NCBI RefSeq assembly: GCF_000503775.1
Contig: NZ_KI629786.1
Location: forward strand, 727,501-791,500
Source of the DNA: Brevibacillus panacihumi W25
Lineage (GTDB): Bacteria > Bacillota > Bacilli > Brevibacillales > Brevibacillaceae
Length of the DNA stretch: 64,000 bases
Reading direction: 5' to 3'
This document shows positions 54,154-63,494 of this stretch, piece by piece. The position numbers and the translations under genes are program-made. Positions within the stretch are counted from its first letter, which is position 1. Every line of letters begins with the position of its first letter. Below the pieces are notes generated by a model. It was not told where the DNA came from and did not search any database. It worked only from the letters and a program-made list of their open reading frames with translations.

Positions 54154-54963
54154 CTAGGTCTGGCAATTCGTACAGGCGAATACTTTTCGGGAGGAGAGCA
54201 TGCTTTTCGCGATTCTGTGTCCGCATCGCAGGCAAGGCTCTCCTTCTCTGTCGTACACCCGACAGCGCTCGTTATACCCTCCAGTTAGCCGGTCGCCGTG
54301 ATAGAACGGGACCTCCATGTATCCCCCTGCTTGCATCGCCTCCCGCAAAATCGCTTGGAGGGCATGATACAGCCGAGTAGTCTCCTCCGGGGTCAGTGAG
54401 GGAATCTGTCTGGTGGGCAAAATACCTGCATGAAAACAGATTTCGTCGGCATAGCAATTGCCGATCCCGGCCAGCCAATGCTGATCGACGAGGGCCGTTT
54501 TGAGCGCGCCTCTTTTTTTGCCTAAAAGTTGAGCAAGCTGCGCAAGGGTAAAAGCAGGCGACAGCGGCTCAGGCCCCAGGTCAGCCAAACGCTCGACTGC
54601 CTGGTCACGCGTCAAAAGATGCAGGTAGCCCAGCCGCAATCCGTGGAAATAGAGGATGTTCGACCCGAAGCTGAGCGTCACCTGTGCGCTGCGCTCCAGC
54701 TTGTCAGTCTGGCTTCCCCAGTATAAAAATCCGCCAAGCATGAGATGAAGCAAGAGTACATGACCAGAATTCAACTCGAACAGCAGATGCTTTCCTCGTC
54801 TGCTGACATGCTGCAGGCGATTCCCCGTCACTGTTTGGATGAACATCTGGGGCGGGACGTTGATCGTTTTTTCCCGCTCTACCCGTGCTTCCGTGATGAC
54901 CATCCCCCCGACTCTTTCCTCCAGCAATTTGCGGTACGTCTCCATTTCAGGCAGCTCCGGCAT
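54154..54963 (-). CDS. Fpg/Nei-type DNA glycosylase
   Basis: 269 residues. It begins MPELPEMETYRKLL, where the N-terminal proline and Glu3 are catalytic; the conserved Lys is in HVSRRGKHLLFEL (about residue 58). GNCYADEICFHAGI lies in the helix-two-turn-helix, and the C-terminal zinc finger has two CxxC pairs (PCLRCG and ACTNC). It excises oxidised bases. Some relatives show a preference other than 8-oxoguanine, so I leave the symbol blank. The upstream 56 codons of open frame have no ribosome site and were not used. Confidence 0.9.
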   Translation of the reverse strand: MPELPEMETYRKLLEERVGGMVITEARVEREKTINVPPQMFIQTVTGNRLQHVSRRGKHLLFELNSGHVLLLHLMLGGFLYWGSQTDKLERSAQVTLSFGSNILYFHGLRLGYLHLLTRDQAVERLADLGPEPLSPAFTLAQLAQLLGKKRGALKTALVDQHWLAGIGNCYADEICFHAGILPTRQIPSLTPEETTRLYHALQAILREAMQAGGYMEVPFYHGDRLTGGYNERCRVYDREGEPCLRCGHRIAKSMLSSRKVFACTNCQT

Positions 54964-55125
54964 ACATTTTCCTCCCGCACATGTTTGTCTGTAGGCTCCC
55001 CACGCACAGCAGGGCTCATGCCATTTTTGCGTCTTTTTTGATAGGATTACCAACCCCATAGGCAAATCGGGTAATATAGTATAAGGGTATGACCCACAGG
55101 AATTCGTACGGACAGGAGACATGGC

Positions 55126-56283
55126 ATGCAAAAAGTAGAATTGATCGCTACGGCGACGTTTGGCTTAGAATCCGTAGTCGCCGAAGAGGTAAAAGCGCTC
55201 GGATACAATCAGGTTCAGGTAGAAAACGGAAGAGTGAACTTTACCGCAGATATTTCTGCCATCGCACGCGCCAATTTGTGGTTACGAACTGCGGATCGTG
55301 TGCGTCTAAAGATAGGGGAGTTCAAAGCGACCACTTTTGACGAGCTGTTCGAGAAGACCAAAGCGCTGCCTTGGTCGGATTGGATTACCGAGGATGCGAC
55401 ATTTCCGGTCGAGGGCAAGTCTGTGAAGTCGACGCTTTACAGTGTGCCGGACTGTCAGGCCATCGTTAAAAAGGCAGTGGTCGAAAGCCTGAAAAAGACG
55501 TACAAGACGGATTGGTTTGAAGAGAAGGGACCGTTGTACAAAATCGAAGTCGCCCTGCACAAGGATATGGCGACGCTGACCATCGATACCTCCGGGCCCG
55601 GCCTGCATAAGCGCGGGTATCGCGGCTTGATCGGTACGGCTCCGTTGAAGGAGACGATGGCAGCGGCAATGATCATCCTGTCTCGCTGGAAACCGGATCG
55701 GGTATTTATGGACCCGTTCTGCGGCTCGGGAACCTTGCCAATCGAAGCGGCCCTCATCGGTCAAAATATCGCACCGGGGATGAATCGCGAATTCGTCTGT
55801 GAGAGCTGGCCGGCGATTCCGAAAACGGTTTGGCGGGAAGCCCGCGCAGAAACCCATGACCTGGCGCGTTATGACCAGAAGCTGGAGATCATCGGAACGG
55901 ACGTAGATGATGAGATCTTGAAGATCGCTCGCCGCAATGCGGAAGAAGCAGGGGTGGATGATCAGATCCACTTCCAGCGCATGGATGTCCGCGACATTCG
56001 CACCAAGCGCAAATACGGCTATTTGATCTGCAATCCGCCCTATGGGGAGCGTCTTGGCGAATGGAAGCAGGTGAGCAGACTGTACGGCGAGATGGGCAAA
56101 ACCTTTGCGGCGATGGATACCTGGTCCTTTTACATCATCACCTCGGACGAGCAGTTCGAGGAGCATTTTGGACGTCAGGCAAGTAAAAAAAGAAAGCTGT
56201 ACAACGGCAATATCAAAGTAGATTACTATCAATTTTTTGGACCAAAACCCCCTCGTCCTTCAGTGGTTGCCCCAACCGAATAA
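55126..56283 (+). CDS. THUMP-domain rRNA/tRNA guanine-N2 methyltransferase (YpsC/RlmL type)
   Basis: 385 residues. N-terminal ferredoxin-like and THUMP domains (LIATATFGLESVVAEEVKAL, then VRLKIGEFKATTFDELFEKT). The catalytic Rossmann domain shows MDPFCGSGTLPIEAALIGQN, the IIGTDVDDEILKIARRNAEE cofactor-binding region and the NPPYGERLGEW active site. Relatives make m2G in 23S rRNA. The ATG follows ACAGGAGAC. Confidence 0.9.
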   Translation: MQKVELIATATFGLESVVAEEVKALGYNQVQVENGRVNFTADISAIARANLWLRTADRVRLKIGEFKATTFDELFEKTKALPWSDWITEDATFPVEGKSVKSTLYSVPDCQAIVKKAVVESLKKTYKTDWFEEKGPLYKIEVALHKDMATLTIDTSGPGLHKRGYRGLIGTAPLKETMAAAMIILSRWKPDRVFMDPFCGSGTLPIEAALIGQNIAPGMNREFVCESWPAIPKTVWREARAETHDLARYDQKLEIIGTDVDDEILKIARRNAEEAGVDDQIHFQRMDVRDIRTKRKYGYLICNPPYGERLGEWKQVSRLYGEMGKTFAAMDTWSFYIITSDEQFEEHFGRQASKKRKLYNGNIKVDYYQFFGPKPPRPSVVAPTE

Positions 56284-56316
56284 GCGAGAGAAGGGGGAAG
56301 GGGAGGAGAAAGGAAA

Positions 56317-58971
56317 GTGAGCAACTTGTATCGTGCAACCCGCAGCCGGATCGTGGCTGCTTGCTTGGCCGCACTGATGCTGCTGACCGTAGCAGCGCCA
56401 ATCTCGGCTGAAGAGACGACAGCACCTGCACCTGCCGGGACCGAGGAGGCGCAGAATGAAACGGCTGAGACAGCGGCTGCATCGGGTGAACAGCCGATCG
56501 TCTTCAAGGATGTGGAGGACAGCTTTGCCAAAGACGCGATCACCCGGCTGGCCTCGCTTCATCTGATCAGCGGAGTGGAAGAAGAGCGATTTGAACCGCA
56601 GAAACCGATAACGCGTCAGGATGTAGCGGTCCTGCTCAGCAAGGTAATCGGTCTGCAGCCAGTCGGCGTAGAAGAAGCAAAATACGAAGACGTGGGGCTG
56701 GACAGCCCGTATGCCCCTTACGTGTATTCACTGGCGGAGCTTGAGGTGTTGAAAGGCAGACCGGACAATCAGCTCGGTGCAGCCGATCCCTTGACCCGCC
56801 AGGAGTTGGCCGTTCTTTTGACGCGCCTGATGAAAGCAGGCCAAATCCAGCCTGCTTCGGCATCCGGTTCCGCCAGCTATGAGGATATTGAGGAAGCGGC
56901 GGACTATGCCCGCGATGCGATCGTGGCCGTGACCAATCAGCGCTGGATGACGGGGGCAAGCGGTTCGTTTCGTCCTTTAGGCATCGTCACCCGTGCGGAA
57001 GCAGCCGTCATCGCGGAGCGCGTCCTGGATGCCCGCTATTTGCAGGCGGAACAAGTGAAGTTCGAAGTGAACACGGAGCGGTTGAACGTCATGGCTGGCA
57101 GCAGCGAGCGTGTGACCGTAAAAAGCCCGGACGGCAAAAAGCTTCCGTTCACGCCGATTTATGGATTTGATCGGCCGGAGCTGGGTTCAATCCAGCCGGA
57201 TGGCACTTTTGTGGCTGGACCCGCGACGGGAACAGGGAATGTCACCGTGACGGTCGGACACCGCACTGTGACGATTCCGGTACAGATTACAGCCGCTGTC
57301 GTCGCGCCAAAGCCAGAAGAAGAAGAATCGAAGCCGTCCAAGAAGCCTGAGCCGTCGGCGTCGGAGCCGCAGGAATCCACCGAATCCACGCCAGTCGAAG
57401 AGACATCTCCGGTTCAGGAAGACCAGCTGCAAAACATTGCCCCTGACAGCTTTACGTCAGTGAAAACAGTGGGACCGGCGGATAACTATTTCCGTGAGGT
57501 CGAGAAGGCTTATCCGGGTCCAGTCGGTGGCTTGACTGCTGTATCTGAAGAGTGGACAGGCTACAATCGCCAGTACGGTCGCAAGGTGACCGTAGCGCTG
57601 CCAGAAGGCAAGGCGGTAGAGCGCGTCAATCTCACCTTCCAGCAACGCAAAACGTCAGGGATTACCCTGCCGAACTCGCTGGAGGTAGAGGTATCTCAGG
57701 ATGGAAAGGCTTGGTCGTATGCGGGGAAAGCCGTGCACGATGTCCCGGCTTCCGAAGAAAAAATGGTGACTCGCACATTGGGAGTGTCCCTCCCACAGCT
57801 GGAAGTGCGTTATGTTCGCGTCACTTTTCCGGTGAAGGTGTTCGTCTTCGCACGCCAACTGGAGGTATGGGCCAAGGATGCAGAAGCAGGGCCTAGCGAT
57901 ATCGCATTGCTTCCGCCTCCCAAACAGTTCCAACCAATCGATAATCGGCAGACCAGACGGCCAGTCGAAAATATGCTGCTTGTCTACACGGGAATGCATG
58001 ACGAACTGGGCACTTGGACCAAGGAAGATTTCCTGCCGATGGTGGGGTATTTGACGCAAGATGGGTATATGCGGGATCAGATGTTTGACACGGTGCTGTT
58101 ATTGCCTTACCAGACCATGCCTGCTACCCGTGACAGCTGGAATGCCTATCTGAACGATTTGTTCCGCATGGACAGGCAGTTGGATGCGCTCAACAGTGCG
58201 ATGCGCGAGTACAATCGCCTGCGAGGCACCCTGTACACCACTCCGACGAAGGAAAACGTGGTGCTGGCGATCCCGTATCCGAATGCTGCTCAGAAGGATT
58301 TCGGCAAGCTGCCAGGCGAGGAGACATCGCTGTCCTTCAACGCTGCGGGCATCGGGGAAGAGATGGCCTATCAGAACCGCAAAAAAGCGGTCGAGTGGTA
58401 CTTCCAGGAGCTGCTCAAGCGTTGGAACAAGGAAGGCTACAGCTACTTGAATCTGGATGGCATCTACTGGTTCCATGAGCTGATCGAGGACAGTGCCCCG
58501 AAGGAGCGGGAACTGATCCGCAGCACAGCCGGCATGGTCCATGATGAGGCGCTCCGCTTCTACTGGATTCCGTACTACGGCTCCCCTGGCGTAGAAGAGT
58601 GGAAAAGCTTGTATTTCGACAGAGCGTTCCTCCAGCCTAATTACTACAGTGACAAGCCCGTAACAATCGAACGGATCCAAGGGGTGCTGGACGCCGTACA
58701 GAAGTACGGAATGGACATCGAGATCGAGGGCGATCACAAGATGTACAACGATCCGAAATTTTACCAGCTTTACTACAATCAACTGGCTGCCACCCATAAG
58801 CTGGGGATGGACAAAAACAATGTGCACGCGTATTATTTCGGCTCCAAAGCCTTCCTGCCAGCTGCCCGTAGCAAGGATGAAGCGATCCGGGCCATCTACG
58901 ACGACACCTACAAGTGGATGCGCGGGCGCTTTGATCGGGATGAGTTTTTGGATACGGATGTCATGCCGTAG
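56317..58971 (+). CDS. S-layer-homology surface protein with DUF4855
   Basis: 884 residues, exported. Signal peptide at residues 1-30. Three SLH repeats at about 65-115, 125-175 and 185-240 anchor it to the cell wall. A short Ig-like piece and a Pro/Glu/Ser-rich linker follow (about 330-375), then a discoidin/F5_8-like beta domain (about 400-530). The last 340 residues form DUF4855 (ENMLLVYTGMHDELGTWTKE, YLNLDGIYWFHELIEDSAPK), which is related to glycoside-hydrolase-like barrels. It starts at GTG 56317 behind AAAGGAAA. Likely acts on wall polymers or glycans, unproven. A broken 3' copy lies 530 bp downstream. Confidence 0.88.
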   Translation: MSNLYRATRSRIVAACLAALMLLTVAAPISAEETTAPAPAGTEEAQNETAETAAASGEQPIVFKDVEDSFAKDAITRLASLHLISGVEEERFEPQKPITRQDVAVLLSKVIGLQPVGVEEAKYEDVGLDSPYAPYVYSLAELEVLKGRPDNQLGAADPLTRQELAVLLTRLMKAGQIQPASASGSASYEDIEEAADYARDAIVAVTNQRWMTGASGSFRPLGIVTRAEAAVIAERVLDARYLQAEQVKFEVNTERLNVMAGSSERVTVKSPDGKKLPFTPIYGFDRPELGSIQPDGTFVAGPATGTGNVTVTVGHRTVTIPVQITAAVVAPKPEEEESKPSKKPEPSASEPQESTESTPVEETSPVQEDQLQNIAPDSFTSVKTVGPADNYFREVEKAYPGPVGGLTAVSEEWTGYNRQYGRKVTVALPEGKAVERVNLTFQQRKTSGITLPNSLEVEVSQDGKAWSYAGKAVHDVPASEEKMVTRTLGVSLPQLEVRYVRVTFPVKVFVFARQLEVWAKDAEAGPSDIALLPPPKQFQPIDNRQTRRPVENMLLVYTGMHDELGTWTKEDFLPMVGYLTQDGYMRDQMFDTVLLLPYQTMPATRDSWNAYLNDLFRMDRQLDALNSAMREYNRLRGTLYTTPTKENVVLAIPYPNAAQKDFGKLPGEETSLSFNAAGIGEEMAYQNRKKAVEWYFQELLKRWNKEGYSYLNLDGIYWFHELIEDSAPKERELIRSTAGMVHDEALRFYWIPYYGSPGVEEWKSLYFDRAFLQPNYYSDKPVTIERIQGVLDAVQKYGMDIEIEGDHKMYNDPKFYQLYYNQLAATHKLGMDKNNVHAYYFGSKAFLPAARSKDEAIRAIYDDTYKWMRGRFDRDEFLDTDVMP

Positions 58972-58987
58972 CAGACAAAATGAAAAT

Positions 58988-59020
58988 GGACGCCTGAATT
59001 TTCGAGGCGTCCGTTTTTTT
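58988..59020 (+). terminator. Terminator after the SLH/DUF4855 gene
   Basis: GGACGCCT (58988-58995) pairs with AGGCGTCC (59005-59012), followed by seven T. A near copy follows the downstream remnant at 59663. Confidence 0.88.
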
Positions 59021-59027
59021 GTTTGAC

Positions 59028-59411
59028 CTACATCGGCAATTTTCCTTTTCGTTCCAGCAGTCCCTTATAGTGATCTCTGTATATCCAAAGCAGATATCCT
59101 TCCAGCCCAGATACCACAATGGCCAGGGGGAGCAAGGCTGGATCCTCAAAAATGTGAAAAAGGAAGATGTTGACCACAATGGGGGCAAAGATCGCTAAAA
59201 TAGCCGGCGTAAAGATATTGACGAGCAATAAAAGTCCACCTAAAAGCTCCGTAGATTTTTCCAAAACCAGCAAATACCCGGTTAACAATTCCATGGCCTT
59301 GGGGCTGGTCGGAAAAACGGGATCATACCCGAGAATGACGACCCAACCATTAAATCCGGCCAAGATAAAAATCAAAGCCAGCAGAATACGAGGCAAATGG
59401 ATACGCAGCAC
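59028..59411 (-). CDS. DoxX-family membrane protein
   Basis: 127 residues with four membrane helices. The family look is clear: RILLALIFILAGFNGWVVIL, LVLEKSTELLGGLLLLVNIF, then FLFHIFEDPALLPLAIVV. It may take part in redox or quinone chemistry. The start is unsure: GTG at 59423 sits 1 nt from GGAGG, while GTG at 59411 sits 11 nt away. Confidence 0.8.
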   Translation of the reverse strand: MLRIHLPRILLALIFILAGFNGWVVILGYDPVFPTSPKAMELLTGYLLVLEKSTELLGGLLLLVNIFTPAILAIFAPIVVNIFLFHIFEDPALLPLAIVVSGLEGYLLWIYRDHYKGLLERKGKLPM

Positions 59412-59500
59412 GCCATCACACACCTCCAGGATAAGGTACGTTCAAGTGCATCGTATTCCAGTTATTCCCTTACGTCAACAGGGGTGGTAAACTCTTGCTA

Positions 59501-59641
59501 GGAATGGACAAAAGTAATGTACTTCCTGCCAGCTACTCGCAGCAAGGATGAAGCGATCCAGGCCATCTACGCCGACACCTACATGTGGATGCGTGGGCGC
59601 TTTGATCGGGATGAGTTTTTGGAAACGGATGACATGCCGTA
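59501..59641 (+). pseudogene. 3' remnant of a second SLH/DUF4855 gene
   Basis: This stretch matches the last 170 bp of the SLH/DUF4855 gene (58804-58971), including TTTGATCGGGATGAGTTTTT and the stop. A 26-bp deletion after AATGT shifts the frame, and nothing matches upstream of 59501. The similar terminator also follows. It is the tail of a former tandem copy whose body has been lost or replaced. Confidence 0.85.
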
Positions 59642-59662
59642 GCGTAATTATGAACAATGACA

Positions 59663-59691
59663 ACGGACGCCTGAATGTTACAGGCGTCCGT
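59663..59691 (+). terminator. Terminator copy after the DUF4855 remnant
   Basis: ACGGACGCCTG pairs with CAGGCGTCCGT, a diverged copy of the terminator at 58988. It now lacks the long T-run. Confidence 0.7.
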
Positions 59692-60064
59692 TCGTATATT
59701 TTGAAGAACTTTTTAATTACTTCCTTTTCCAGACTGAATCGAGATGTTTTCCCCACAAGTCGTTTGTTCCAATAGTTAGTCATACTTGATGTGTATTTTC
59801 TAGGAACAAAAAATGTAGAAACTCATCCATCCTATATGTTGGTAATAAAGTTCCTTTTATATACAACATGAGTTGCATTTCCAATAGATAATTCATAGAT
59901 AAAGTCGTTCCATAGCTCTCCCCTATCTCAGGTATATCATCGATGCAAAAAGTCAACAACAAAATAGTTACAAAATAATTGACTTAATGTTAAAAAAAGC
60001 AATATAATGGATAATATTTACAGATGCTGATATAAAAATTTCTGGGAGGTGAAGTTATCTAAAT
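59692..60064. other. AT-rich stretch without a clear gene
   Basis: A 60-codon minus-strand frame (59780-59962) is open but has no recognisable features. Nothing else in this stretch could be assigned. Base composition becomes AT-rich from about 59700 and stays so to about 61750. Confidence 0.4.
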
Positions 60065-60523
60065 TTAACGAAGCAAAGAAATTAGTTTTTTTCCATATTC
60101 AATATTGGAGGGATTAGATGATAATTCATCAAGGCATCTAATAAGTTCTTCTAACTCTTGCTTATTCTCATCTATAGACGAATTTTGGGAATCTTGGAAA
60201 TAACTTTGTAACATATAACTATAACTTAATATGATTCGAGATTTTTCATTATTTTCTGACGTGTATGAAGTATTGTCAGAAAGAACTTGAATTTTACTTG
60301 CATGTGATAGTGCTAAATCAAATTTTGTACCCCAATCTGTATCTTTTTTTAAAGATCTGCTCAGTAACCGTAGACCCTCTTTGAAATTACTGTCGATTTC
60401 TCTTTGAAGTTTTTCGAATCGGTTTTCGATTCCATTCATTTTTATAAAAATAAATCCGTTGCTAAACACCAACAAAGTTAATAGTACAATTAAAAACTTG
60501 TTATTTGTATTCAACTCTATCAC
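60065..60523 (-). CDS. Membrane-anchored protein of unknown function
   Basis: About 152 residues. One N-terminal membrane helix (NKFLIVLLTLLVFSNGFIFI), then a charged, largely helical extracytoplasmic part with a likely coiled coil (ENRFEKLQREIDSNFKEGLR). I recognise no family. The gene is AT-rich compared with the genes around it. The start is unsure: GTG at 60523 or TTG at 60514, both behind AAAAAGGATAGGG. It is divergent from the secreted-protein gene at 60565 with about 40 bp between, too short for two separate strong promoters, so their control may be shared. Confidence 0.6.
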   Translation of the reverse strand: MIELNTNNKFLIVLLTLLVFSNGFIFIKMNGIENRFEKLQREIDSNFKEGLRLLSRSLKKDTDWGTKFDLALSHASKIQVLSDNTSYTSENNEKSRIILSYSYMLQSYFQDSQNSSIDENKQELEELIRCLDELSSNPSNIEYGKKLISLLR

Positions 60524-60564
60524 CCTATCCTTTTTACTCAATTATATACTAGGGAGTGTAAAAA

Positions 60565-61530
60565 ATGACAAAAAAATCAAGCGTTTTTCTTTCTTTGCTT
60601 TTTGGTACCTCTTTGTTATTTAGTAATACTAGTCTTGTTACGGCATCGGAAGAAAAATTGAGTAAAGCAGAGATAAAAAAACTAAAAGAGGTTTTCAAAT
60701 TTTCTGATGAACATATTGCCGATCTGATTGAGGATGGTAAAGTACAGGAGTATTTATCCATAAAAAAGCCAATAGTGAGTAAGAAAGAAGACTACTATGA
60801 AATTATAAAAAATGGTAATGAAAAAAGGGTGGAGAAGGTCACAAAAAAGGAATTTAAAGAGAAACTAGAAAAGGAAATAAAGAAAAATAAAAAGAAGATT
60901 GATGATGAAAATAATGATCCAATTTCTACTTTTGATTATGATATAGAAGACGATCATGACTATATAACGTTAGAAACATGGTTTATTTATGATGAGGTTG
61001 AAGGTGATGCACAAGCCTCAGCTCGTTTTGAGTTTGCAGATGATAGCAGTACATATGGTTTTCTTGGTGACCTATATGAGGATGTTCTTGCGATAGGTAT
61101 CAGTGATAATGCTTCATTAGTATCAGGCACTGAAGAGTTTTATTTAAAATTTCGAAAGTATGGCTTTAATGGGGAATATGACTCTTATGGGCATCCAATC
61201 TATGAATGGACCTCAATGACTCGAGATGATAGTAGAGCAGATACGCGAGATTCAGGCGGCTACGCGTTTGATGTAAACTTCCCATCAATGAATTCCGAGA
61301 GGTATCAGTATATTAAGAATATAAGGGGCTATATGAAAGTTGAAGTGACTCATCGAGATTCTTCTTGGGGTGGAGAAATGTACGATGTATGGAGTCATTA
61401 TCTTCATTCATGGGAAGACGTACATTTGTCTTATGGACTTTCTATTCCTCCTGGAGGTAGTATTTCGTGGGAATACGAGGATGTTTCCGAGAAAATTACA
61501 GGGCATACGCAAGAGCGTATATACGACTAG
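60565..61530 (+). CDS. Secreted protein of unknown function in an AT-rich patch
   Basis: 321 residues. Signal peptide at about residues 1-26 (SVFLSLLFGTSLLFSNTSLV). A strongly charged Lys/Glu region follows (about 28-115), then a Tyr/Asp/Ser-rich beta-strand-like C-terminal half (DYITLETWFIYDEVEGDAQA, KYGFNGEYDSYGHPIYEWTS). No family recognised. AT-rich codon use differs sharply from flanking genes, a sign of transfer. ATG behind TAGGGAGTG. It ends before a strong terminator. Confidence 0.65.
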   Translation: MTKKSSVFLSLLFGTSLLFSNTSLVTASEEKLSKAEIKKLKEVFKFSDEHIADLIEDGKVQEYLSIKKPIVSKKEDYYEIIKNGNEKRVEKVTKKEFKEKLEKEIKKNKKKIDDENNDPISTFDYDIEDDHDYITLETWFIYDEVEGDAQASARFEFADDSSTYGFLGDLYEDVLAIGISDNASLVSGTEEFYLKFRKYGFNGEYDSYGHPIYEWTSMTRDDSRADTRDSGGYAFDVNFPSMNSERYQYIKNIRGYMKVEVTHRDSSWGGEMYDVWSHYLHSWEDVHLSYGLSIPPGGSISWEYEDVSEKITGHTQERIYD

Positions 61531-61582
61531 TAAAGAATCGTTAGTCTAATGTAAGGAAGCATTAGGGTAGTAGTAGAAGCAA

Positions 61583-61624
61583 AAGAGAGACCACCGTGTA
61601 AAGGGTAGTCTCTCTTGATTTTTT
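61583..61624 (+). terminator. Terminator after the secreted-protein gene
   Basis: AAGAGAGAC (61583-61591) pairs with GTCTCTCTT (61608-61616), followed by GA and six T. Confidence 0.85.
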
Positions 61625-61756
61625 AACAATTAATTATGAAAGCATAAGAAAGGAACCACGCGTTCCAACATAATATAAGGGTCAGGAGCAAAAAACACGG
61701 GACTATAACATTTAACTAAACAATAGAAGGTTAGTAATCTTCAAGGGTCCGTTTTT

Positions 61757-61954
61757 TTATACTTCCGAGGGATCCTCCATAAACCACGATATATAGGAGC
61801 AGCGCTTGCAGATCAGAATCGCGGCCTCTTTATTCGCCCAATCCAGCCCGAAGAAAGTAGCCCCTCGCGAATTCAATTGGCGATAGTCTTTATTGAACGT
61901 ATCATTTTGGCAACAGGGACAAGTAAGTCGAACGCCTCCCATTTGGTAGCGCAT
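61757..61954 (-). CDS. Small zinc-ribbon protein
   Basis: 65 residues with a CPCC pair at about residue 12 and CKRC at about residue 49, a four-cysteine zinc ribbon. Between them, SRGATFFGLDWANKEAAILI is typical of small nucleic-acid-binding-like ribbons of unknown role. The ATG follows AAGGAGTGG at 6 nt. Confidence 0.7.
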   Translation of the reverse strand: MRYQMGGVRLTCPCCQNDTFNKDYRQLNSRGATFFGLDWANKEAAILICKRCSYISWFMEDPSEV

Positions 61955-62025
61955 CAGGAACCACTCCTTCCTTTTGTTACCTTTTTATACGAATCACTGG
62001 CAGATAAGTTCCAGTCAGGGCTGAA

Positions 62026-63264
62026 TCACCCCTCCTGATTCGCTGGAATCTTGCGGAACAAAACAACATACAAATACGCGCTCAACAGGGAGACACCCAG
62101 TATCAGCCCAAACACCCCGACAGGCGGCAGCCAGGCGGAAATCCCGATGGTCAGGGGAGCAATAAACCGCCCGATGGAAAATTGCAGCGAGGAAGCACCC
62201 ATGTACTGCCCGCGCGCGTCCTCCGGGGAGTACTTGCTGATAAAGCTTTGTGCGACAGGGGTACGGATCAACTCGCCAAGGGTCAGGACGAACATACAGC
62301 CGAACAGAAACCAGATGTTCGTGGAAAAGGCCATCATAAACATGCCAGCGCCGTACAAGACGGATGAAATGACGAGACTGTTGCGGTCGCTCCAGTGCTG
62401 GAACCAATTGGTCACCGGGAGGGTAAACAGCACGACCAAGAGACCGTTTAGCCCCATCAGCCAGCCAAATGCACTCGTCCCTCCGACGTTAAAGGACCAG
62501 TCTCCCCAGGATACGAGAGGCTGGGACTGTACATGTTCATTGACGTACAAGGCCATGTACAGATCGAGCTGCATGAAAGCGATGGCGATGAACACGCCAG
62601 CCAGAATATAGAGGGCAAATACTTTATCGCGGAAGATGACCGCATAGCTTTTAAACTGCTCTTTGATCGAAAAGCGTTCTTTTGCTTTTTCCTCCCGCAC
62701 ATGGGCCGGCAAGCTTTCCTTGATCAGGAAAAAGACCGTGATCGCAAACAAGATCTCGATGATCATACAAACGAGCAGCAGCTCGAAGCGGTAATGAATG
62801 AAAAAGAAGGAGCCAAGCACAGGTCCGGCAACAACCCCGATATTCATCGCTGTGTAAAAGGTAGCAAACACGACACGCCGGTCCTCTTCTGTCGTCAAAT
62901 CAGCTACCATCGCTGAGCTGGCAGGCCAGTACAGGGAGCCAGCAATTCCGATCCCGATGAAAGCGAGATAATCCACCCACGGGGACCAGGAAAAGGCAAA
63001 CAGGCCAAACATGCTTGACGAGAGGATCAGCGAGGTGAGCATGGTCGGCCTGCGCCCGATCCGGTCAGACAGATAGCCGCCGAAGAGATTGGAGAACATC
63101 CCCAATAGAGGAGGAACCATGAGCAGCAGACCTGCCATGTCCTTCCCGAACGAATCGCTAAACAAGAGAGCCATAAACGGAAAATACATCCAAAAAAATG
63201 TATGAGTAATCAGTTCGCCAAATAGCCGAACCTTCAGATTCAAGTCCCAAGAACGCCAACTCAT
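62026..63264 (-). CDS. MFS transporter, likely drug exporter
   Basis: 412 residues, twelve membrane helices. MFS motif A between helices 2 and 3: GGYLSDRIGRRPTMLTSLIL. The first half ends in a long cytosolic loop (LPAHVREEKAKERFSIKEQF). Multidrug-resistance type by general look; substrate unknown. GGATGGAGG precedes the ATG. A terminator and a long hairpin lie in its leader, so its expression is probably attenuated. Confidence 0.87.
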   Translation of the reverse strand: MSWRSWDLNLKVRLFGELITHTFFWMYFPFMALLFSDSFGKDMAGLLLMVPPLLGMFSNLFGGYLSDRIGRRPTMLTSLILSSSMFGLFAFSWSPWVDYLAFIGIGIAGSLYWPASSAMVADLTTEEDRRVVFATFYTAMNIGVVAGPVLGSFFFIHYRFELLLVCMIIEILFAITVFFLIKESLPAHVREEKAKERFSIKEQFKSYAVIFRDKVFALYILAGVFIAIAFMQLDLYMALYVNEHVQSQPLVSWGDWSFNVGGTSAFGWLMGLNGLLVVLFTLPVTNWFQHWSDRNSLVISSVLYGAGMFMMAFSTNIWFLFGCMFVLTLGELIRTPVAQSFISKYSPEDARGQYMGASSLQFSIGRFIAPLTIGISAWLPPVGVFGLILGVSLLSAYLYVVLFRKIPANQEG

Positions 63265-63323
63265 GACACCATTTCCTCCATCCTGTTTTCAAAATCTGCA
63301 GAAAGCCCGAACCTGAACCCACC

Positions 63324-63376
63324 AAAAAAAGCGCAAAACGGGAGAGGACGATACTCTCTTCGCTTGCGCTTTTTAA
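63324..63376 (-). terminator. Terminator-like hairpin in the MFS leader
   Basis: On the minus strand AAAAAGCGCAA pairs with TTGCGCTTTTT around GAGAG/CTCTC, then continues into seven T, 60 bp before the MFS start. No gene ends here on the minus strand, so this is a leader terminator and not the end of a unit. Confidence 0.75.
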
Positions 63377-63494
63377 CGATATCAGGTAAAAGTGGGCCTT
63401 AAAGAAAACCAGATGGAGAAGGCAAAATACAGCTACTCCCCCCTGGGTGGCGCCACAACTGATCGGAAAAAAAGACAGAAGCGGTTCAGGCATC

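Noticed and set aside
54964..55131. Extended N-terminus of the Fpg-type glycosylase
   Set aside because: The enzyme needs the proline right after the initiator methionine as its N-terminus, so MPELPE must be the start.
59475..59783. Minus-strand 102-codon frame
   Set aside because: It is antisense to the DUF4855 remnant and its terminator.
63430..63460. GGGTGGCGCCAC as a T-box motif, and GGGGGAGTAGC on the minus strand as a yybP-ykoY motif
   Set aside because: The T-box-like piece is a palindrome without a specifier stem or matching terminator; the manganese-riboswitch-like start lacks the other conserved loops.
63158..63493. Minus-strand frame as a leader peptide or N-terminal extension of the MFS gene
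   Set aside because: No ribosome site, wrong frame for the transporter, and it runs through the leader terminator.
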